DNA from: Sphingomonas phyllosphaerae FA2
GTDB taxonomy: Bacteria; Pseudomonadota; Alphaproteobacteria; Sphingomonadales; Sphingomonadaceae
Direction: 5' to 3'
NCBI RefSeq assembly: GCF_000427645.1
Contig: NZ_KE386571.1
Span: forward strand, 1,725,676-1,789,675
Length of the DNA: 64,000 nucleotides
A program made the translations under genes and the position numbers. Shown here one piece after another: positions 8,699 through 17,822 of this stretch. Each line of letters begins with the position of its first letter. The stretch's first letter is position 1. The notes below the pieces were generated by a model. That model worked only from the letters and a program-made list of their open reading frames with translations. It did not search any database and was not told the DNA's origin.

Positions 8699-9805
8699 AT
8701 GGTGAAGACAGGCAAGATTCTGCTGTTGGCGACGGCTGTCGCCTTGCCGGCTGCGACGCCGGCGCGCGCCGCTGTCGTCGTCGAACGCGCGATCGCCAGC
8801 AACGCTTTCGGCTATTTCGTGCAGGACAGCGGGCGCGCCTCTCTGGACAGCACCGACGCGACCTCCGGCAACGAGGGGCAGCATTTCACCTTCTTTAATG
8901 CCGCGGGCAGCCTCGACGGCTACACGCAGACCGGTTTGCAATTCACCGGTTACGCCAATGAAGCGGACGGCGGATTTTTCTTTCTGCACAACAACTTTTG
9001 CGTCGGCATGTGCGCCGTCGGATCCAGCACGCGGATCACCTTCGACATTTTGAACGATAGCGCGGAGGCGGTCGATCTCCGCTTCGATTCGCTCATCACG
9101 CCGGGCCATCTCGCCAAGCTTGGGCAGAGCAGCTTCGGAGAGGCCGGGTTCGACTTCTCGGTCAGGCAGGACCCGAACACCGCAAACGGGCGAACGCTGT
9201 ACAGCGCGTCGGGCGTCGTCAACGACCGCCAGATCGCGGTAACAACGTCGGACGGCGTCGCCTTCAACGGCCTGACCAACGTGATCCGCGAGGACAATTG
9301 GACGGTGCTCGATTGGGGCGCGACCAACCTCAACCTCGGTCTCGGCCTTCTTGGTGCCGGGCAGCGTACGACTGTCATCTATGAGGCGACCTATTATGCT
9401 GGAACCTTCGACTCGTGCCTTGATCTGACCGCCTGTTCGGGCGTGCAGGTCGTCTTTGGTGATCCCCGGACGAACGGCGGCGGCTCAAACGCGCGGATGG
9501 CGCTCGGTGGCCCGACCAGCGTGCCTGTCTATCCGCCGCGCGACGCGATCAACGACGATTACGTCCCCTATACCGCGGGCTTCGCCGTCAACCTGGCGAG
9601 CGATCCCCTCCCTGGTCCGCCGCCGGCGATGCCGGTCCTGACCTACAACAACGGGTTCACGCCCGCGACCAGTGCAGGGGCGGTGCCGGAGCCGTCGACA
9701 TGGCTGACGATGATCCTGGGCTTTGGCGCGATTGGCGCAAGCCTGCGCGCACGTCGACGTCACGGTCGCATGCCACTCGAGCGGGCGTCACGCGTTCAGC
9801 TTTGA
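8699..9805 (+). CDS. PEP-CTERM sorted secreted protein
   Basis: A 368-residue exported protein with a signal peptide (MVKTGKILLLATAVALP, cleavage after ARA) and a C-terminal PEP-CTERM signal: VPEPSTWLTMILGFGAIGASLRARRR, that is PEP motif, hydrophobic helix, basic tail. Such proteins are processed by an exosortase and end up at the cell surface or in the exopolysaccharide matrix. The body has no recognised enzyme domain. An in-frame ATG at 8648 exists, but the ATG at 8699 has a strong GGGGGTGA site and begins the signal peptide directly. It lies 57 bases after the TIR gene, so read-through is possible, though a functional link is not implied. No exosortase gene is in the window. Confidence 0.85.
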   Translation: MVKTGKILLLATAVALPAATPARAAVVVERAIASNAFGYFVQDSGRASLDSTDATSGNEGQHFTFFNAAGSLDGYTQTGLQFTGYANEADGGFFFLHNNFCVGMCAVGSSTRITFDILNDSAEAVDLRFDSLITPGHLAKLGQSSFGEAGFDFSVRQDPNTANGRTLYSASGVVNDRQIAVTTSDGVAFNGLTNVIREDNWTVLDWGATNLNLGLGLLGAGQRTTVIYEATYYAGTFDSCLDLTACSGVQVVFGDPRTNGGGSNARMALGGPTSVPVYPPRDAINDDYVPYTAGFAVNLASDPLPGPPPAMPVLTYNNGFTPATSAGAVPEPSTWLTMILGFGAIGASLRARRRHGRMPLERASRVQL

Positions 9806-9905
9806 TGCGAAAGACAAGCGCAGCGGCAGCACCAACGACTATTCGCACGGTCGACGCGACGGGCTCAGATTAGCCCTCGCGATGCTCGCTGGCGAGGAGG
9901 CCAAA

Positions 9906-10088
9906 ATGGGCATTGCTGCTCGGCGAAAGCAGCTCCTGCCGGACCAACGCCCAACGCGAGAGACGGCACAAAACTTTGCAGATGGCGCAGACCCGTTGCG
10001 CACCGCACTGAACCGGATCACGCCGAAAGGCGGTGCCTCGATCGTGGATGAAGAACTAGCCGGCGCACTTAAACAGATTGGTCTCTAG
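9906..10088 (+). CDS. Small hypothetical protein
   Basis: A 60-residue open frame, MGIAARRKQLLPDQ..., with an ideal Shine-Dalgarno AGGAGG five bases before the ATG. Nothing in it is recognised. The frame is open upstream as far as 9723, but that part overlaps the 3' end of the PEP-CTERM gene. The remaining non-coding bases to about 10319 contain no gene I can support. The main argument for reality is the ribosome-binding site. Confidence 0.35.
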   Translation: MGIAARRKQLLPDQRPTRETAQNFADGADPLRTALNRITPKGGASIVDEELAGALKQIGL

Positions 10089-10319
10089 CGCGGGCCATCA
10101 CCGACGGCCCATCTTACGATTCGAGCGTCAAGTCTGCTTAGCAGAGTGCGGCTTCAAGGCTGTGACGACCCAACACACGCCATTTAGCGGCAGCTGCACG
10201 CTTCCCCAGAGCCGCCGTTTGTTCATGTGACCCCCGCCTACGTCAATCAGTTGACCGCGATATCGGGAGAGATTTCCATGTCACTTCTCAGCGGCATACG
10301 CCTTCGTTAGCTTCTGGTG

Positions 10320-10895
10320 ATGACCAATCTACCAGCCCATGCTCTCGAGTTCCAAAGCTCTAAGGATCTGGCTTGTTGGCTTGCTGAGCACCACGCGGAC
10401 AGTGGGGAGCTCTGGGTTCGCATCTACAAGGCGGGATCTGGCCAGCGCTCGGTCACGTGGTCCGACTGCGTCGTAGAGGCGATCCGCTTCGGCTGGATAG
10501 ACGGCTTGAAGCGTTCCGGCGACGGGCGCTCCTACCTCCAGCGTCTGACGCCGCGCCGGGCGGGATCGAGTTGGTCAACGAAGAACCGTGAACATGCCGA
10601 TCGGCTGATCGCTGAAGGGCGCATGACCCCCGCCGGACTCGCCCATGTCGAGGCCGCGCGCGCTGATGGACGTTGGGATGCCGCCTACGAGGGCTCGGCT
10701 ACCATGGTCATACCGCAGGACTTCCTAGACGCGCTAGCGTCCCTGCCCGAGGCCGAAGCGTTCTTCCGGACGCTCGACCGCAAGAACCTGTACCCGATCT
10801 ACTACCGCCTGCAGACAGCCAAACGGCCGGAGACGCGCGCACGCAGGATGGAGCAGATCCTCGAGCAGCTCAGTCGAGGTGAGCGCTTCCACTGA
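10320..10895 (+). CDS. YdeI/OmpD-associated family protein
   Basis: A 191-residue cytoplasmic protein of the YdeI/OmpD-associated (bacteriocin-protection) family. Visible family features: an N-terminal LEFQSSKDLACWLAEHH segment, LWVRIYKAGSG, the SVTWSDCVVEAIRFGWIDGL core and the LTPRRAGSSWSTKN motif. The C-terminal part holds the FRTLDRKNLYPIYYRLQTAK stretch ahead of a basic helix. The family is widespread and poorly characterised; a link to stress or peptide resistance is reported for YdeI-type proteins. A GTG three bases upstream (10317) is an alternative start; neither has a good ribosome site. No operon partner is visible, and IS6-family copies begin about 160 bases downstream. Confidence 0.8.
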   Translation: MTNLPAHALEFQSSKDLACWLAEHHADSGELWVRIYKAGSGQRSVTWSDCVVEAIRFGWIDGLKRSGDGRSYLQRLTPRRAGSSWSTKNREHADRLIAEGRMTPAGLAHVEAARADGRWDAAYEGSATMVIPQDFLDALASLPEAEAFFRTLDRKNLYPIYYRLQTAKRPETRARRMEQILEQLSRGERFH

Positions 10896-11058
10896 GACCC
10901 AGAACCAGACATCCGAGGCCGCCCTCCCTCGTCCCGTTTCCCGCCGTTCGTTCATCCGGAAGATGGCGGGTTATCGGATACTAGGATCGATGATCCGATG
11001 TCTGACCTGGAGGGAAGCGGCCGCTGGCGCACGGAGTTGGGTTTCAGCAGGTGCGCCG

Positions 11059-11757
11059 GGTGCTGTCAGTCTAATGCGAACCGCTCTCCAGTCGATGCAA
11101 ATCGGCCTTTTGACGGCGACGTTCAGCTGACAAGCGCCTGCCACTCCGCCAGTGCAGCTGAGCGTCGTTACGGTAGTTTTGTCGGTCGATGAGGTGGCGT
11201 TCCAGGCTGAAGTGATTGTGGACGTTGGCGTGGATAGCTGCGAACTTCTGCAGCGTATTCATCTGCCGGAACCGCAACATTGCCCGCTCCCTTCGTCGGA
11301 ACGGCAAGTGGCTGTTCTCCACCCGGTTGTTCGCCCAGCGGCCTACCTCCTGCTTCTCGGCATTCCCGAGCTCTTTCATCGCGGCACGGTAGCTTCGCAG
11401 ACCATCAGTCGTAATTGCCTCGGGAGACCCGTGGTGCTTCAGCGCCATCTTCATGAACGCGAGTGCGGCTGCCTTGTCGCGGGTTTAGTAACGTAGCTTT
11501 CCAGCACCTCACCCTCATGGTCGACCGCTCGGCACAGGCAGACCATCTCACCGTTTAGCTTCACGTACATTTCGTCCAAGTGCCAGCGCCAGTGACGAAA
11601 ACCGCCCATGCGGCTCACCCGCTGGCGGCGAATGCCGCTGGCGAACAGCGGACCGAACTTGTTCCACCATAGCCTGACCGTCTCGTGGCAGATGTCGATC
11701 CTGCGCTCGAACAGCAAATCCTCGATGTTCCGCAGCTCAGCGAAAAGCGCACGTACA
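11059..11757 (-). mobile_element. IS6-family element, truncated copy A
   Basis: One end is intact: GGTGCTGTCAGTCTAATGCG at 11059. The other end is missing because the next IS6 copy abuts at 11758. The element has lost about the first 75 bases of its transposase gene and the left inverted repeat. Confidence 0.8.
11071..11757 (-). pseudogene. IS6-family transposase remnant (frameshifted)
   Basis: Two adjacent frames together give most of an IS6 transposase. The upstream part has the zinc-finger-like ICHETVRLWWNKFGPLF and the first catalytic Asp (LDEMYVK). The downstream part has the second Asp (TTDGLRSY) and the Glu (NNRVENSHLPFRRRE). A frameshift near 11455-11490 breaks the protein between YVT and the AFMK helix, and a second disturbs the C-terminus after HLIDRQ. 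The N-terminus is cut off by the neighbouring element. It cannot make active transposase. Confidence 0.8.
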
Positions 11758-12596
11758 GGTGCTGTCAGTCCAATGCGAACCGCTCTCCACACGATGCATG
11801 TCGATCTTTGACGGCAACGTTCAGCTGACGAGCGTCTGCCACTCCGCCAGTGCGGCGGAGCGTCGTTCCCGGTAAGTCTGTCGATCGATGAGGTGGCGCT
11901 CCAGGCTGAAGTGGTTATGGACGTTGGCGTGGACGGATGCGAACTTCTGCAGCGTCTTCATCTGCCGGAACCGCAACATCGCTCGCTCCCGTCGTCGAAA
12001 TGGCAGATGGCTGTTCTCCACCCGATTGTTCGCCCAGCGGCCCACCTCCTGCTTCTCGGCGTTGCCTAGCTCGTTCATGGCGGCACGATAGCTGCGCAGA
12101 CCATCGGTGGTGATGGCCTCGGGTGAGCCGTGGCGCTTCATCGCCTTCTTCATAAACGCGAGTGCCGCAGCCTTGTCGCGGGTGCGCGTGACGTAGCTTT
12201 CCAGTACCTCACCCTCGTGATCCACCGCCCGCCACAGGTAGACCATCTCGCCGTTCAGCTTCACGTACATCTCATCCAGGTGCCAGCGCCAGTGACGAAA
12301 GCCGCGCATCCGGCTGACCCGCTGGCGGCCGATGTCACCGGCGAACAGCGGACCAAATCTGTTCCACCACAGCCGCACGGTCTCGTGGCAGATGTCGATC
12401 CCACGCTCGAACAGCAGGTCTTCTACATTCCGCAGGCTCAACGGAAACCGCACGTACATCAGCACTACCAGCCGGATCACCTCCGGCGACGAGTTGAAGT
12501 AGCGGAACGGAGAGGCTGGCTTGCGCGGACGAGGCATGCCCTGCCCTACCCCACGATCACCCTATTACCAGCCGGTGCATTTGGTTTGACGGTACC
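11758..12596 (-). mobile_element. Complete IS6-family insertion sequence, copy B
   Basis: 839 bases, the usual size for IS6. Terminal inverted repeats are visible: GGTGCTGTCAGTCCAA inward from 11758, and GGTACCGTCAAACCAA on the minus strand inward from 12596, matching at 12 of 16 positions. The flanking 8-mers (CACGTACA and CGTCCAGG) are not duplicated, so the copy was not left by a simple insertion; recombination between copies is more likely. Confidence 0.8.
11821..12537 (-). CDS. IS6-family transposase (intact)
   Basis: A 238-residue DDE transposase. It carries the family's N-terminal helix-turn-helix and HXCHETVRLWW-like segment (IDICHETVRLWWNRFG, residues about 48-63), then the DDE triad: Asp in LDEMYVKLNGEMVYLW, Asp in ITTDGLRSYRAA and Glu in NNRVENSHLPFRRRER. 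Length is typical of IS6 transposases, which move by replicative cointegrate formation. The reading frame is complete with both inverted repeats present, so this is the one copy in the window that could be active. Three other copies (11071, 12597 and 19867 regions) are damaged relatives. Confidence 0.92.
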   Translation of the reverse strand: MPRPRKPASPFRYFNSSPEVIRLVVLMYVRFPLSLRNVEDLLFERGIDICHETVRLWWNRFGPLFAGDIGRQRVSRMRGFRHWRWHLDEMYVKLNGEMVYLWRAVDHEGEVLESYVTRTRDKAAALAFMKKAMKRHGSPEAITTDGLRSYRAAMNELGNAEKQEVGRWANNRVENSHLPFRRRERAMLRFRQMKTLQKFASVHANVHNHFSLERHLIDRQTYRERRSAALAEWQTLVS

Positions 12597-12921
12597 CGTC
12601 CAGGTGCCAGCGCCAGTGACGAAAGCCGCGCATCCGGCTCACCCGCTGGCGGCGAATGTCTCCCGCGAACAACGGTCCGAACCTGTTCCACCACAGCCTG
12701 ACCGTCTCATGGCAGATGTCGATCCCGCGCTCGAACAGCAGATCCTCGACGTTCCGCAGGCTCAGCGGGAAGCGCACATACATCAGCACCACCAGCCGGA
12801 TCACCTCAGGCGAGGAGTTGGAGTAGCGGAACGGCGAGGCTGGCTTGCGGGTGCGGGGCATGTCCCTGCCCTACCTCACACTCACCCGTTTACCAGTAGG
12901 TGCATTTGGTTTGACGATGCC
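12597..12921 (-). mobile_element. IS6-family fragment, copy C (5' part only)
   Basis: The left inverted repeat is intact (minus strand GGCATCGTCAAACCAA from 12921). The element encodes the first 88 or so residues of a transposase (MPRTRKPASPFRYSNSSPEV... to RHWRWHLD, 12861 downwards) and is then cut at the edge of copy B. Copies A and C overlap in the part they retain, so they are not halves of one interrupted element. Confidence 0.75.
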
Positions 12922-13028
12922 GTCACCTACCATATCGCTGGATTGCGCAGCGCCTGATCGAACAGGGGGCTGAAGTCGATGAACCTAATCGACCTTAGGC
13001 AACATGCCTGTAGTGATGAAGGCATTGT

Positions 13029-13056
13029 GGGTGGGCACCCCCGCAAGTGCCCACCC
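13029..13056 (-). terminator. Inverted repeat after the TonB receptor, terminator-like
   Basis: A perfect 9-bp stem, GGGTGGGCA / TGCCCACCC, with a 10-base loop lies 9 bases past the receptor's stop codon. No T-run follows on the minus strand, so it may act as a transcript-stabilising hairpin or a weak terminator. Confidence 0.45.
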
Positions 13057-13064
13057 CACCAACT

Positions 13065-15962
13065 TCAGAAGCCGTAGCTTACCCGTGCGTATCCGAAGCG
13101 GCCTGGCACATCATATGTGGTCGGATCGTAGTTGTTGAGGCTGCATGAGAAGCATGCAGGCGGATCAGTGTCGAAGACGTTGTTGATGCCCAGCGTCAGG
13201 CCCACGCGGTCTCCGACCCAGCTTGGCCGGAACATCAGTTGCACGTCGCCGTAAAACCGACGGTCCATCGCCCGGCCATTCTGGCTTTCGATGATGTTGT
13301 CGATGTAGCGGCCGGTGAACGCCGCCGCGACCGGGCCGATGTCCCAATCGATCGTCGCCTGCCCCTTGAAATGCGGATAGGCCTGATCTGGGCTCCCCCG
13401 CTCGGTGCCGGTGAAGTTGATCGTGGTGGTGCCGGTGGTGGCCGGCACGATCTCCTTATAGGCCAGCAGGTAGTTGCCGCTGACCGACAATCCGAAGGAA
13501 CCCGCACCCGTCTGGCGGGTACGCAGATTGAACGTCGCGTCGACACCGCGGGTCTGTATCCCACCGGTGTTCAGCAACAAGCCATTGATTGCTGAGATGA
13601 ACCCGTTCGGCGTCCGTTGTACTGCGGCGCACGACAGCGAGTCACCGCTCTGTGCGCAGCGGTTCAGGAGCACGTTGGCCGGGATCGACGCGATCGCGCC
13701 ACTCACCTTGATGTTGTAGTAATTGACTTCGAGGCTGAGCGCGCTCGCAAAGCCCTCGCGCGCCCACGCGGGGCTGTATACGCCGCCGAACAGCCACGTC
13801 TTCGCCGTCTCAGGAGCGAGATCGCGGTTGCCGCCGGTCAGGACGCTGATCTGACCGCCCTGAGGCTCCACATAGCTTCCGTTCGTAGGGACGCCGTTGG
13901 CAATGCAGTTCGCGCGCACCGTTGGATTGCTCTGGAACAAGCCGCCCGCCGCGCTCGTGCACGGATCGTCGAGGTTCGCATCGAAGCGCGATTGGGCGCC
14001 GAACAGCTCGCCGATCGAAGGCGCGCGGTAACTTTCGGCATACTGGCCACGCAGCAGCAGGTCAGAAACCGGTTTCCACAACACGCCGCCAGTCAGCGAG
14101 GTGTTGCTGCCAGAGATCGAGAAGTTGGAGTGGCGCACCGCGCCGTTCAATTCCAGCAATCGCAGAAGCGGCACATCCCGGATCAGCGGCAAGCGCAGTT
14201 CGCCGTAGACTTCGTCGACGTCGAAGCTGCCGGAGGCCGCCTGCGCCGGGATGTCTGCGCCCAAGCCAGCCTGGATGATAGGATCTGGGGTGAAGCTACC
14301 CTGCTGGTAGCGATGCTCATAACCGGCCGCGATGCCGACCGGACCGCCTGGCAGATCGAACAGTTCGCCCGACAGATTGAAGGTGTAATCGCGCAGCTGC
14401 TGCGAGCTGCGGGAGCGCTCATCGAAGCCGACGAAGGCCAGCATCGCCGGCGTAATCGATCCCTGTCCGCCGAAGATGTTGAATGGTACGCACTCGCCAG
14501 TGCACTGACCGACCGGACCGAGCGCCTGCGCCAGCCGAGCGGCGTTCAGATTGCCCGTGAACAGCTGATGCGCGTCGTTCACGCCAAGCACAGCATTGGC
14601 GTCGTAGTACCAATTGCGGCCGAACAGCTGGAACTTGCCGTCGATCGTACCAGTGACGCTGAACGTGTCGACGGTCTGGCTGTAGGTGCGTTGCCCCGCC
14701 TCAATCAGGCGTCGTCCGATCAGCGAATAGGTAGCCGGCTGACCGTTAGTGCCTGAATTTAGCGTGATGCCGAACGGATTGTACGGGTTGGTGGCGTCGA
14801 TCGAGATCGTGTCGAGCAGATTGCCATTTCCCGCGTCAGGACCGAGGTTGAGGGGGAGGAACGCCGCCTGATTCTGGGACTGGCGATGCGCCCAGCTGGC
14901 TTTCACGCGAACGTTGAACAGCTCAGAAAACTCGGCGCGCGAGTTGATGAAGGCGCCGTAGCGCTCATTCGGTGTCAGAAAATAATTATACGGCGCGAAG
15001 TTGAAGCGATCCGCCGTGGTGAAGGCGCGGAAGTCGCCGCCGACCAACGTCGGATCGTACACGCCGCGACCATTGAGGGGAGCGTTCCGCACGGTGATCG
15101 TGCCGCCGGCTGGGAGCGAGGGATTGCCCGGTGCAAAGACGACACGTCCGTTAAGCGCGGCCCCCGAGCACCCGCCGATCGCGTCGGTGCAGCTCGTCTG
15201 GCCCGGATTGGGAAATTGCGAGATGGTGCGGTCGCGGGCGCTGACTGGGTCCTGTTTGGTGTAATAGCCGCCGAGGTCGAGATGGATACGGTCGCTGCCG
15301 CCACCCCAACTCAACTGGTAGTTCTGCGTGCCACCATCGTTCTCGCGGAGGTACTGCCCGTATTGCGCCTGAGCGCGAAAGCCATTCTGCCCGGAACGGG
15401 TAATGATGTTGACCACGCCGCCAATCGCGTCCGAACCGTACAGCGCTGAGGCAGCGGATTGCAGCACCTCGATGCGCTGGATCATTACGTCGGGGATCGA
15501 GTTAAGGTCGACTGTGCCGGGAATGCCGCTCGCGCTGGCGCCATTCACGTAGCGAAGCCCGTCGACCAAGACGAGCGTGCGCTTGGCGCCGAGGTAGCGC
15601 AGGTCGATCGCAGCCGACCCAGCGCCAACGCCGCCGCCATCCGGCGGATTGCCCAGATTGCCGGAGTTGTTGAACTTGCTGTTAAGCCCGCCCGACGACG
15701 CAGGCAGACGCTGCAACACGTCGGCAACCGACGACAGGCCGGTTTTCCCTATTGCCGCCTCGTCGATCGTCACGACTGGTGAGGGATTGTCGAGCGGATC
15801 GCGACGGATGCGCGAGCCGGTGACGACGATGTCACCACCTTCAGCGGCAGCTGTTTCTGTTGCAGCCTGTTCGGGAGCTGCTTGCGCATGCGCACCAGTT
15901 GGGGAGACCGCCGCGACGATGAGCGCGATAAAGCTGGTACGTTGAGCAAGAAGCTGCCGCAT
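13065..15962 (-). CDS. TonB-dependent outer-membrane receptor
   Basis: A 965-residue TonB-dependent receptor. Signal peptide at residues 1-26 (cleaved after AHA). The plug begins with a TonB-box-like DIVVTGSRIRRDP and includes VADVLQRLPAS, RTLVLVDGLRYV and the conserved SAASALYGSDAIGGVVNIIT. The rest is beta barrel ending in GRFGYARVSYGF, with the C-terminal aromatic needed for BAM insertion. Long Cys-containing extracellular loops are visible (for example SCTDAIGGCSG). It imports a scarce substrate, often a glycan, siderophore or peptide, which cannot be named here. It stands alone between IS copies and a divergent SRAP gene, with no matching periplasmic or inner-membrane partner adjacent. 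Confidence 0.92.
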   Translation of the reverse strand: MRQLLAQRTSFIALIVAAVSPTGAHAQAAPEQAATETAAAEGGDIVVTGSRIRRDPLDNPSPVVTIDEAAIGKTGLSSVADVLQRLPASSGGLNSKFNNSGNLGNPPDGGGVGAGSAAIDLRYLGAKRTLVLVDGLRYVNGASASGIPGTVDLNSIPDVMIQRIEVLQSAASALYGSDAIGGVVNIITRSGQNGFRAQAQYGQYLRENDGGTQNYQLSWGGGSDRIHLDLGGYYTKQDPVSARDRTISQFPNPGQTSCTDAIGGCSGAALNGRVVFAPGNPSLPAGGTITVRNAPLNGRGVYDPTLVGGDFRAFTTADRFNFAPYNYFLTPNERYGAFINSRAEFSELFNVRVKASWAHRQSQNQAAFLPLNLGPDAGNGNLLDTISIDATNPYNPFGITLNSGTNGQPATYSLIGRRLIEAGQRTYSQTVDTFSVTGTIDGKFQLFGRNWYYDANAVLGVNDAHQLFTGNLNAARLAQALGPVGQCTGECVPFNIFGGQGSITPAMLAFVGFDERSRSSQQLRDYTFNLSGELFDLPGGPVGIAAGYEHRYQQGSFTPDPIIQAGLGADIPAQAASGSFDVDEVYGELRLPLIRDVPLLRLLELNGAVRHSNFSISGSNTSLTGGVLWKPVSDLLLRGQYAESYRAPSIGELFGAQSRFDANLDDPCTSAAGGLFQSNPTVRANCIANGVPTNGSYVEPQGGQISVLTGGNRDLAPETAKTWLFGGVYSPAWAREGFASALSLEVNYYNIKVSGAIASIPANVLLNRCAQSGDSLSCAAVQRTPNGFISAINGLLLNTGGIQTRGVDATFNLRTRQTGAGSFGLSVSGNYLLAYKEIVPATTGTTTINFTGTERGSPDQAYPHFKGQATIDWDIGPVAAAFTGRYIDNIIESQNGRAMDRRFYGDVQLMFRPSWVGDRVGLTLGINNVFDTDPPACFSCSLNNYDPTTYDVPGRFGYARVSYGF

Positions 15963-15977
15963 ATGGTTCCCTGTTTG

Positions 15978-15985
15978 AAGCGCTT
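15978..15985. promoter_or_regulatory. Possible LacI/GalR-type operator core AAGCGCTT
   Basis: The palindrome AAGCGCTT, in the context TTGAAGCGCTTACG, lies 15 bases upstream of the TonB receptor start. This is the core recognised by many LacI-family sugar regulators. An 8-base palindrome can arise by chance, and no LacI gene is nearby. Confidence 0.25.
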
Positions 15986-16166
15986 ACGTGAGCACCTCAC
16001 TCAAGGATGAACGCCGACGGAGGGTCGGTGCAAGATTGTTAAAGCTCCTGCGAAGCCAAAAGAAGCTTTATATCCGCAGGTGTGGTTAATCTGACACATT
16101 TCAGTGATTGCTCTAGTGAACAAGCTTCCGCTCTGACAGCTATGGTTGAGAGGGCCTGACAGACGC

Positions 16167-16835
16167 ATGTGCAACCGCTACCGCATGACCGAGGCGCAGA
16201 TTGCACTGGCCGCCCGCTACGGCATTGAAGCACCTTTTCCGCCCGATCACACGATCCCGCCGCCTGAGCTATTCCCCGACAAGCCGGCCTACGTCGGGCG
16301 CCAGAAGGACGGCGCCCGCACGCTCGACGTCATGCGCTGGGGCTTCCCGCGGAAGGTGCCGGGCAAGCGCATCGACAAGGTGACCGGCGAGCCCATGCTG
16401 CTCGACACGAAAGTGACGAACGTCAGGAACTACACGTCGCCGTTCTGGAAGTCGGCGCTGGCAAACCCCGAGCGGCGGTGCCTCGTCCCATTCACCAGCT
16501 TCAGCGAGTACGGTCCCGGCCCGACCGGCGAGCGCCCGCTGTTCTGGTTTGACGTACCCAGCCAGCCGATCGTCAGCTTCGCAGGCGTGTGGCGGCGGGT
16601 CGAGGGCGGCGCAGTATTTCCGTTCCTGACGACCGATCCCAACCCGCTGGTGGCACCGATCCACCCTAAAGCCATGCCGGTGCTGCTAGACGAGGAAGAT
16701 GAGGAGCGTTGGCTGACGCACTTGTTTGACGACGCTGTCTCGCTCGCCAAGCCCTTCCCGTCGCAGTTGATGAAGGCCGAATCTGATGTCTCTGTGGGCA
16801 TGAACCACGATAGCCTTGGCTCGCTATTCGACTGA
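16167..16835 (+). CDS. SRAP (HMCES/YedK) family abasic-site-binding protein
   Basis: A 222-residue SRAP protein. Family members form a covalent thiazolidine link between Cys2 and abasic sites in single-stranded DNA, protecting forks. The open frame begins at 16146, but the ATG at 16167 gives MCNRYRMT, placing the catalytic Cys directly after the initiator Met as required. Other active-site landmarks are NVRNYTSPFWK (Asn), a CLVPFTSFSEY segment that aligns with the usual CLIPADGFYEW (Glu), and PIHPKAMPVLL (His, usually HDRMPVIL). The variant wording of the last two is seen in alphaproteobacterial members. It is divergent from the TonB receptor and convergent with a PEP-CTERM gene. Confidence 0.88.
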   Translation: MCNRYRMTEAQIALAARYGIEAPFPPDHTIPPPELFPDKPAYVGRQKDGARTLDVMRWGFPRKVPGKRIDKVTGEPMLLDTKVTNVRNYTSPFWKSALANPERRCLVPFTSFSEYGPGPTGERPLFWFDVPSQPIVSFAGVWRRVEGGAVFPFLTTDPNPLVAPIHPKAMPVLLDEEDEERWLTHLFDDAVSLAKPFPSQLMKAESDVSVGMNHDSLGSLFD

Positions 16836-16944
16836 CCCATCTGCAAGTGAACATTCGCCTCGTGAAGATGGGGCAGACTGCACCAAGCACGCGAAAGGCC
16901 GTAGGATGACTCCCCGGCTTTCGCCTACACGATCAACGATAGGA

Positions 16945-17520
16945 TCAGACGAGCTGCAATGCGGGCTTGCGACGCATTGCGTATCCTACAACACCAAAGC
17001 CGAGGATCATCATCACCCAAGTTGCGGACTCCGGAACTGCAGACTTCACTGCCGTGATCGTGACAGCGACCTGCTTGCTACCCCCAGAAATACCCGGATA
17101 ACCAATCAGTGGGATCATGCTACAACCGCTAGTATCTCCGCCGCAGGTTCGGCTTGCGAACAGGTTATATGTTCGTGTGGCAGTCTTAAAAAGCAAACCG
17201 TTCTCATCAATCATCGGTTTCGTGCCAGTAGGATAAATTAAATTCGACGCGAAGTACGGCCCTTTCTCCGGATCTGCTGCTACAAGTGAAACGGATAGGC
17301 CGCCGAATTTGCCGGTCATCGAAGTTACGAGATAGCCTGGAACGCTTTGGCCGGTCGGGGGCTCGTCGATATTATAAGCGTAGGGCTGATCGGTTGCCGT
17401 CAGCGTGCCAGACCCGGAGAATCCCCCCGTGATCTTCCAGTCGAAGACGGCAGCCTGCGCCGGAAGCGCTAACACACCAAGACAAAGCACAAGCACTGCC
17501 TTGCCGATTTTCTTCACCAT
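16945..17520 (-). CDS. Small PEP-CTERM sorted protein
   Basis: A 191-residue secreted protein. It has a signal peptide (MVKKIGKAVLVLCLGVLALPAQA) and a C-terminal sorting signal, VPESATWVMMILGFGVVGYAMRRK, the PExxxW form common in sphingomonads. The body includes a short Cys pair (RTCGGDTSGC). No catalytic domain is recognised; surface or matrix location is inferred from the tail. The ATG at 17520 begins the signal peptide and has GGGGA upstream; a GTG at 17535 is a poorer start. It is convergent with the SRAP gene. Confidence 0.82.
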   Translation of the reverse strand: MVKKIGKAVLVLCLGVLALPAQAAVFDWKITGGFSGSGTLTATDQPYAYNIDEPPTGQSVPGYLVTSMTGKFGGLSVSLVAADPEKGPYFASNLIYPTGTKPMIDENGLLFKTATRTYNLFASRTCGGDTSGCSMIPLIGYPGISGGSKQVAVTITAVKSAVPESATWVMMILGFGVVGYAMRRKPALQLV

Positions 17521-17822
17521 ATATCTGTTCCCCACGTGACTTGTTCCTGAGACCTAATTCATCGGCCGCGTGATGCTCGCCGTCGCCCTCGCTCCAGATG
17601 GCTCGACCGTTAAGGGACTGCGTATGGCAGGTCGCGGGGAATTTAGATGGTTGGGACGCGCGGCATCCATCCACGGGATTCCAGGTTTGCCAGGTGAGCC
17701 AGGTCGAGGCGATGGCCCTTAGAAACCCGGCTCATTCCCTCTTTGCCGCCCCAATCCGCGACTTGCGTGAAGCCTTCGCGTGGGAGACAGAGTGCTCGAC
17801 GATCAACTTTCTTGGATCTGCA

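Noticed and set aside
13617..14756. 379-residue plus-strand frame
   Set aside because: Antisense to the TonB receptor gene, Arg/Ala-rich, no domain or ribosome site.
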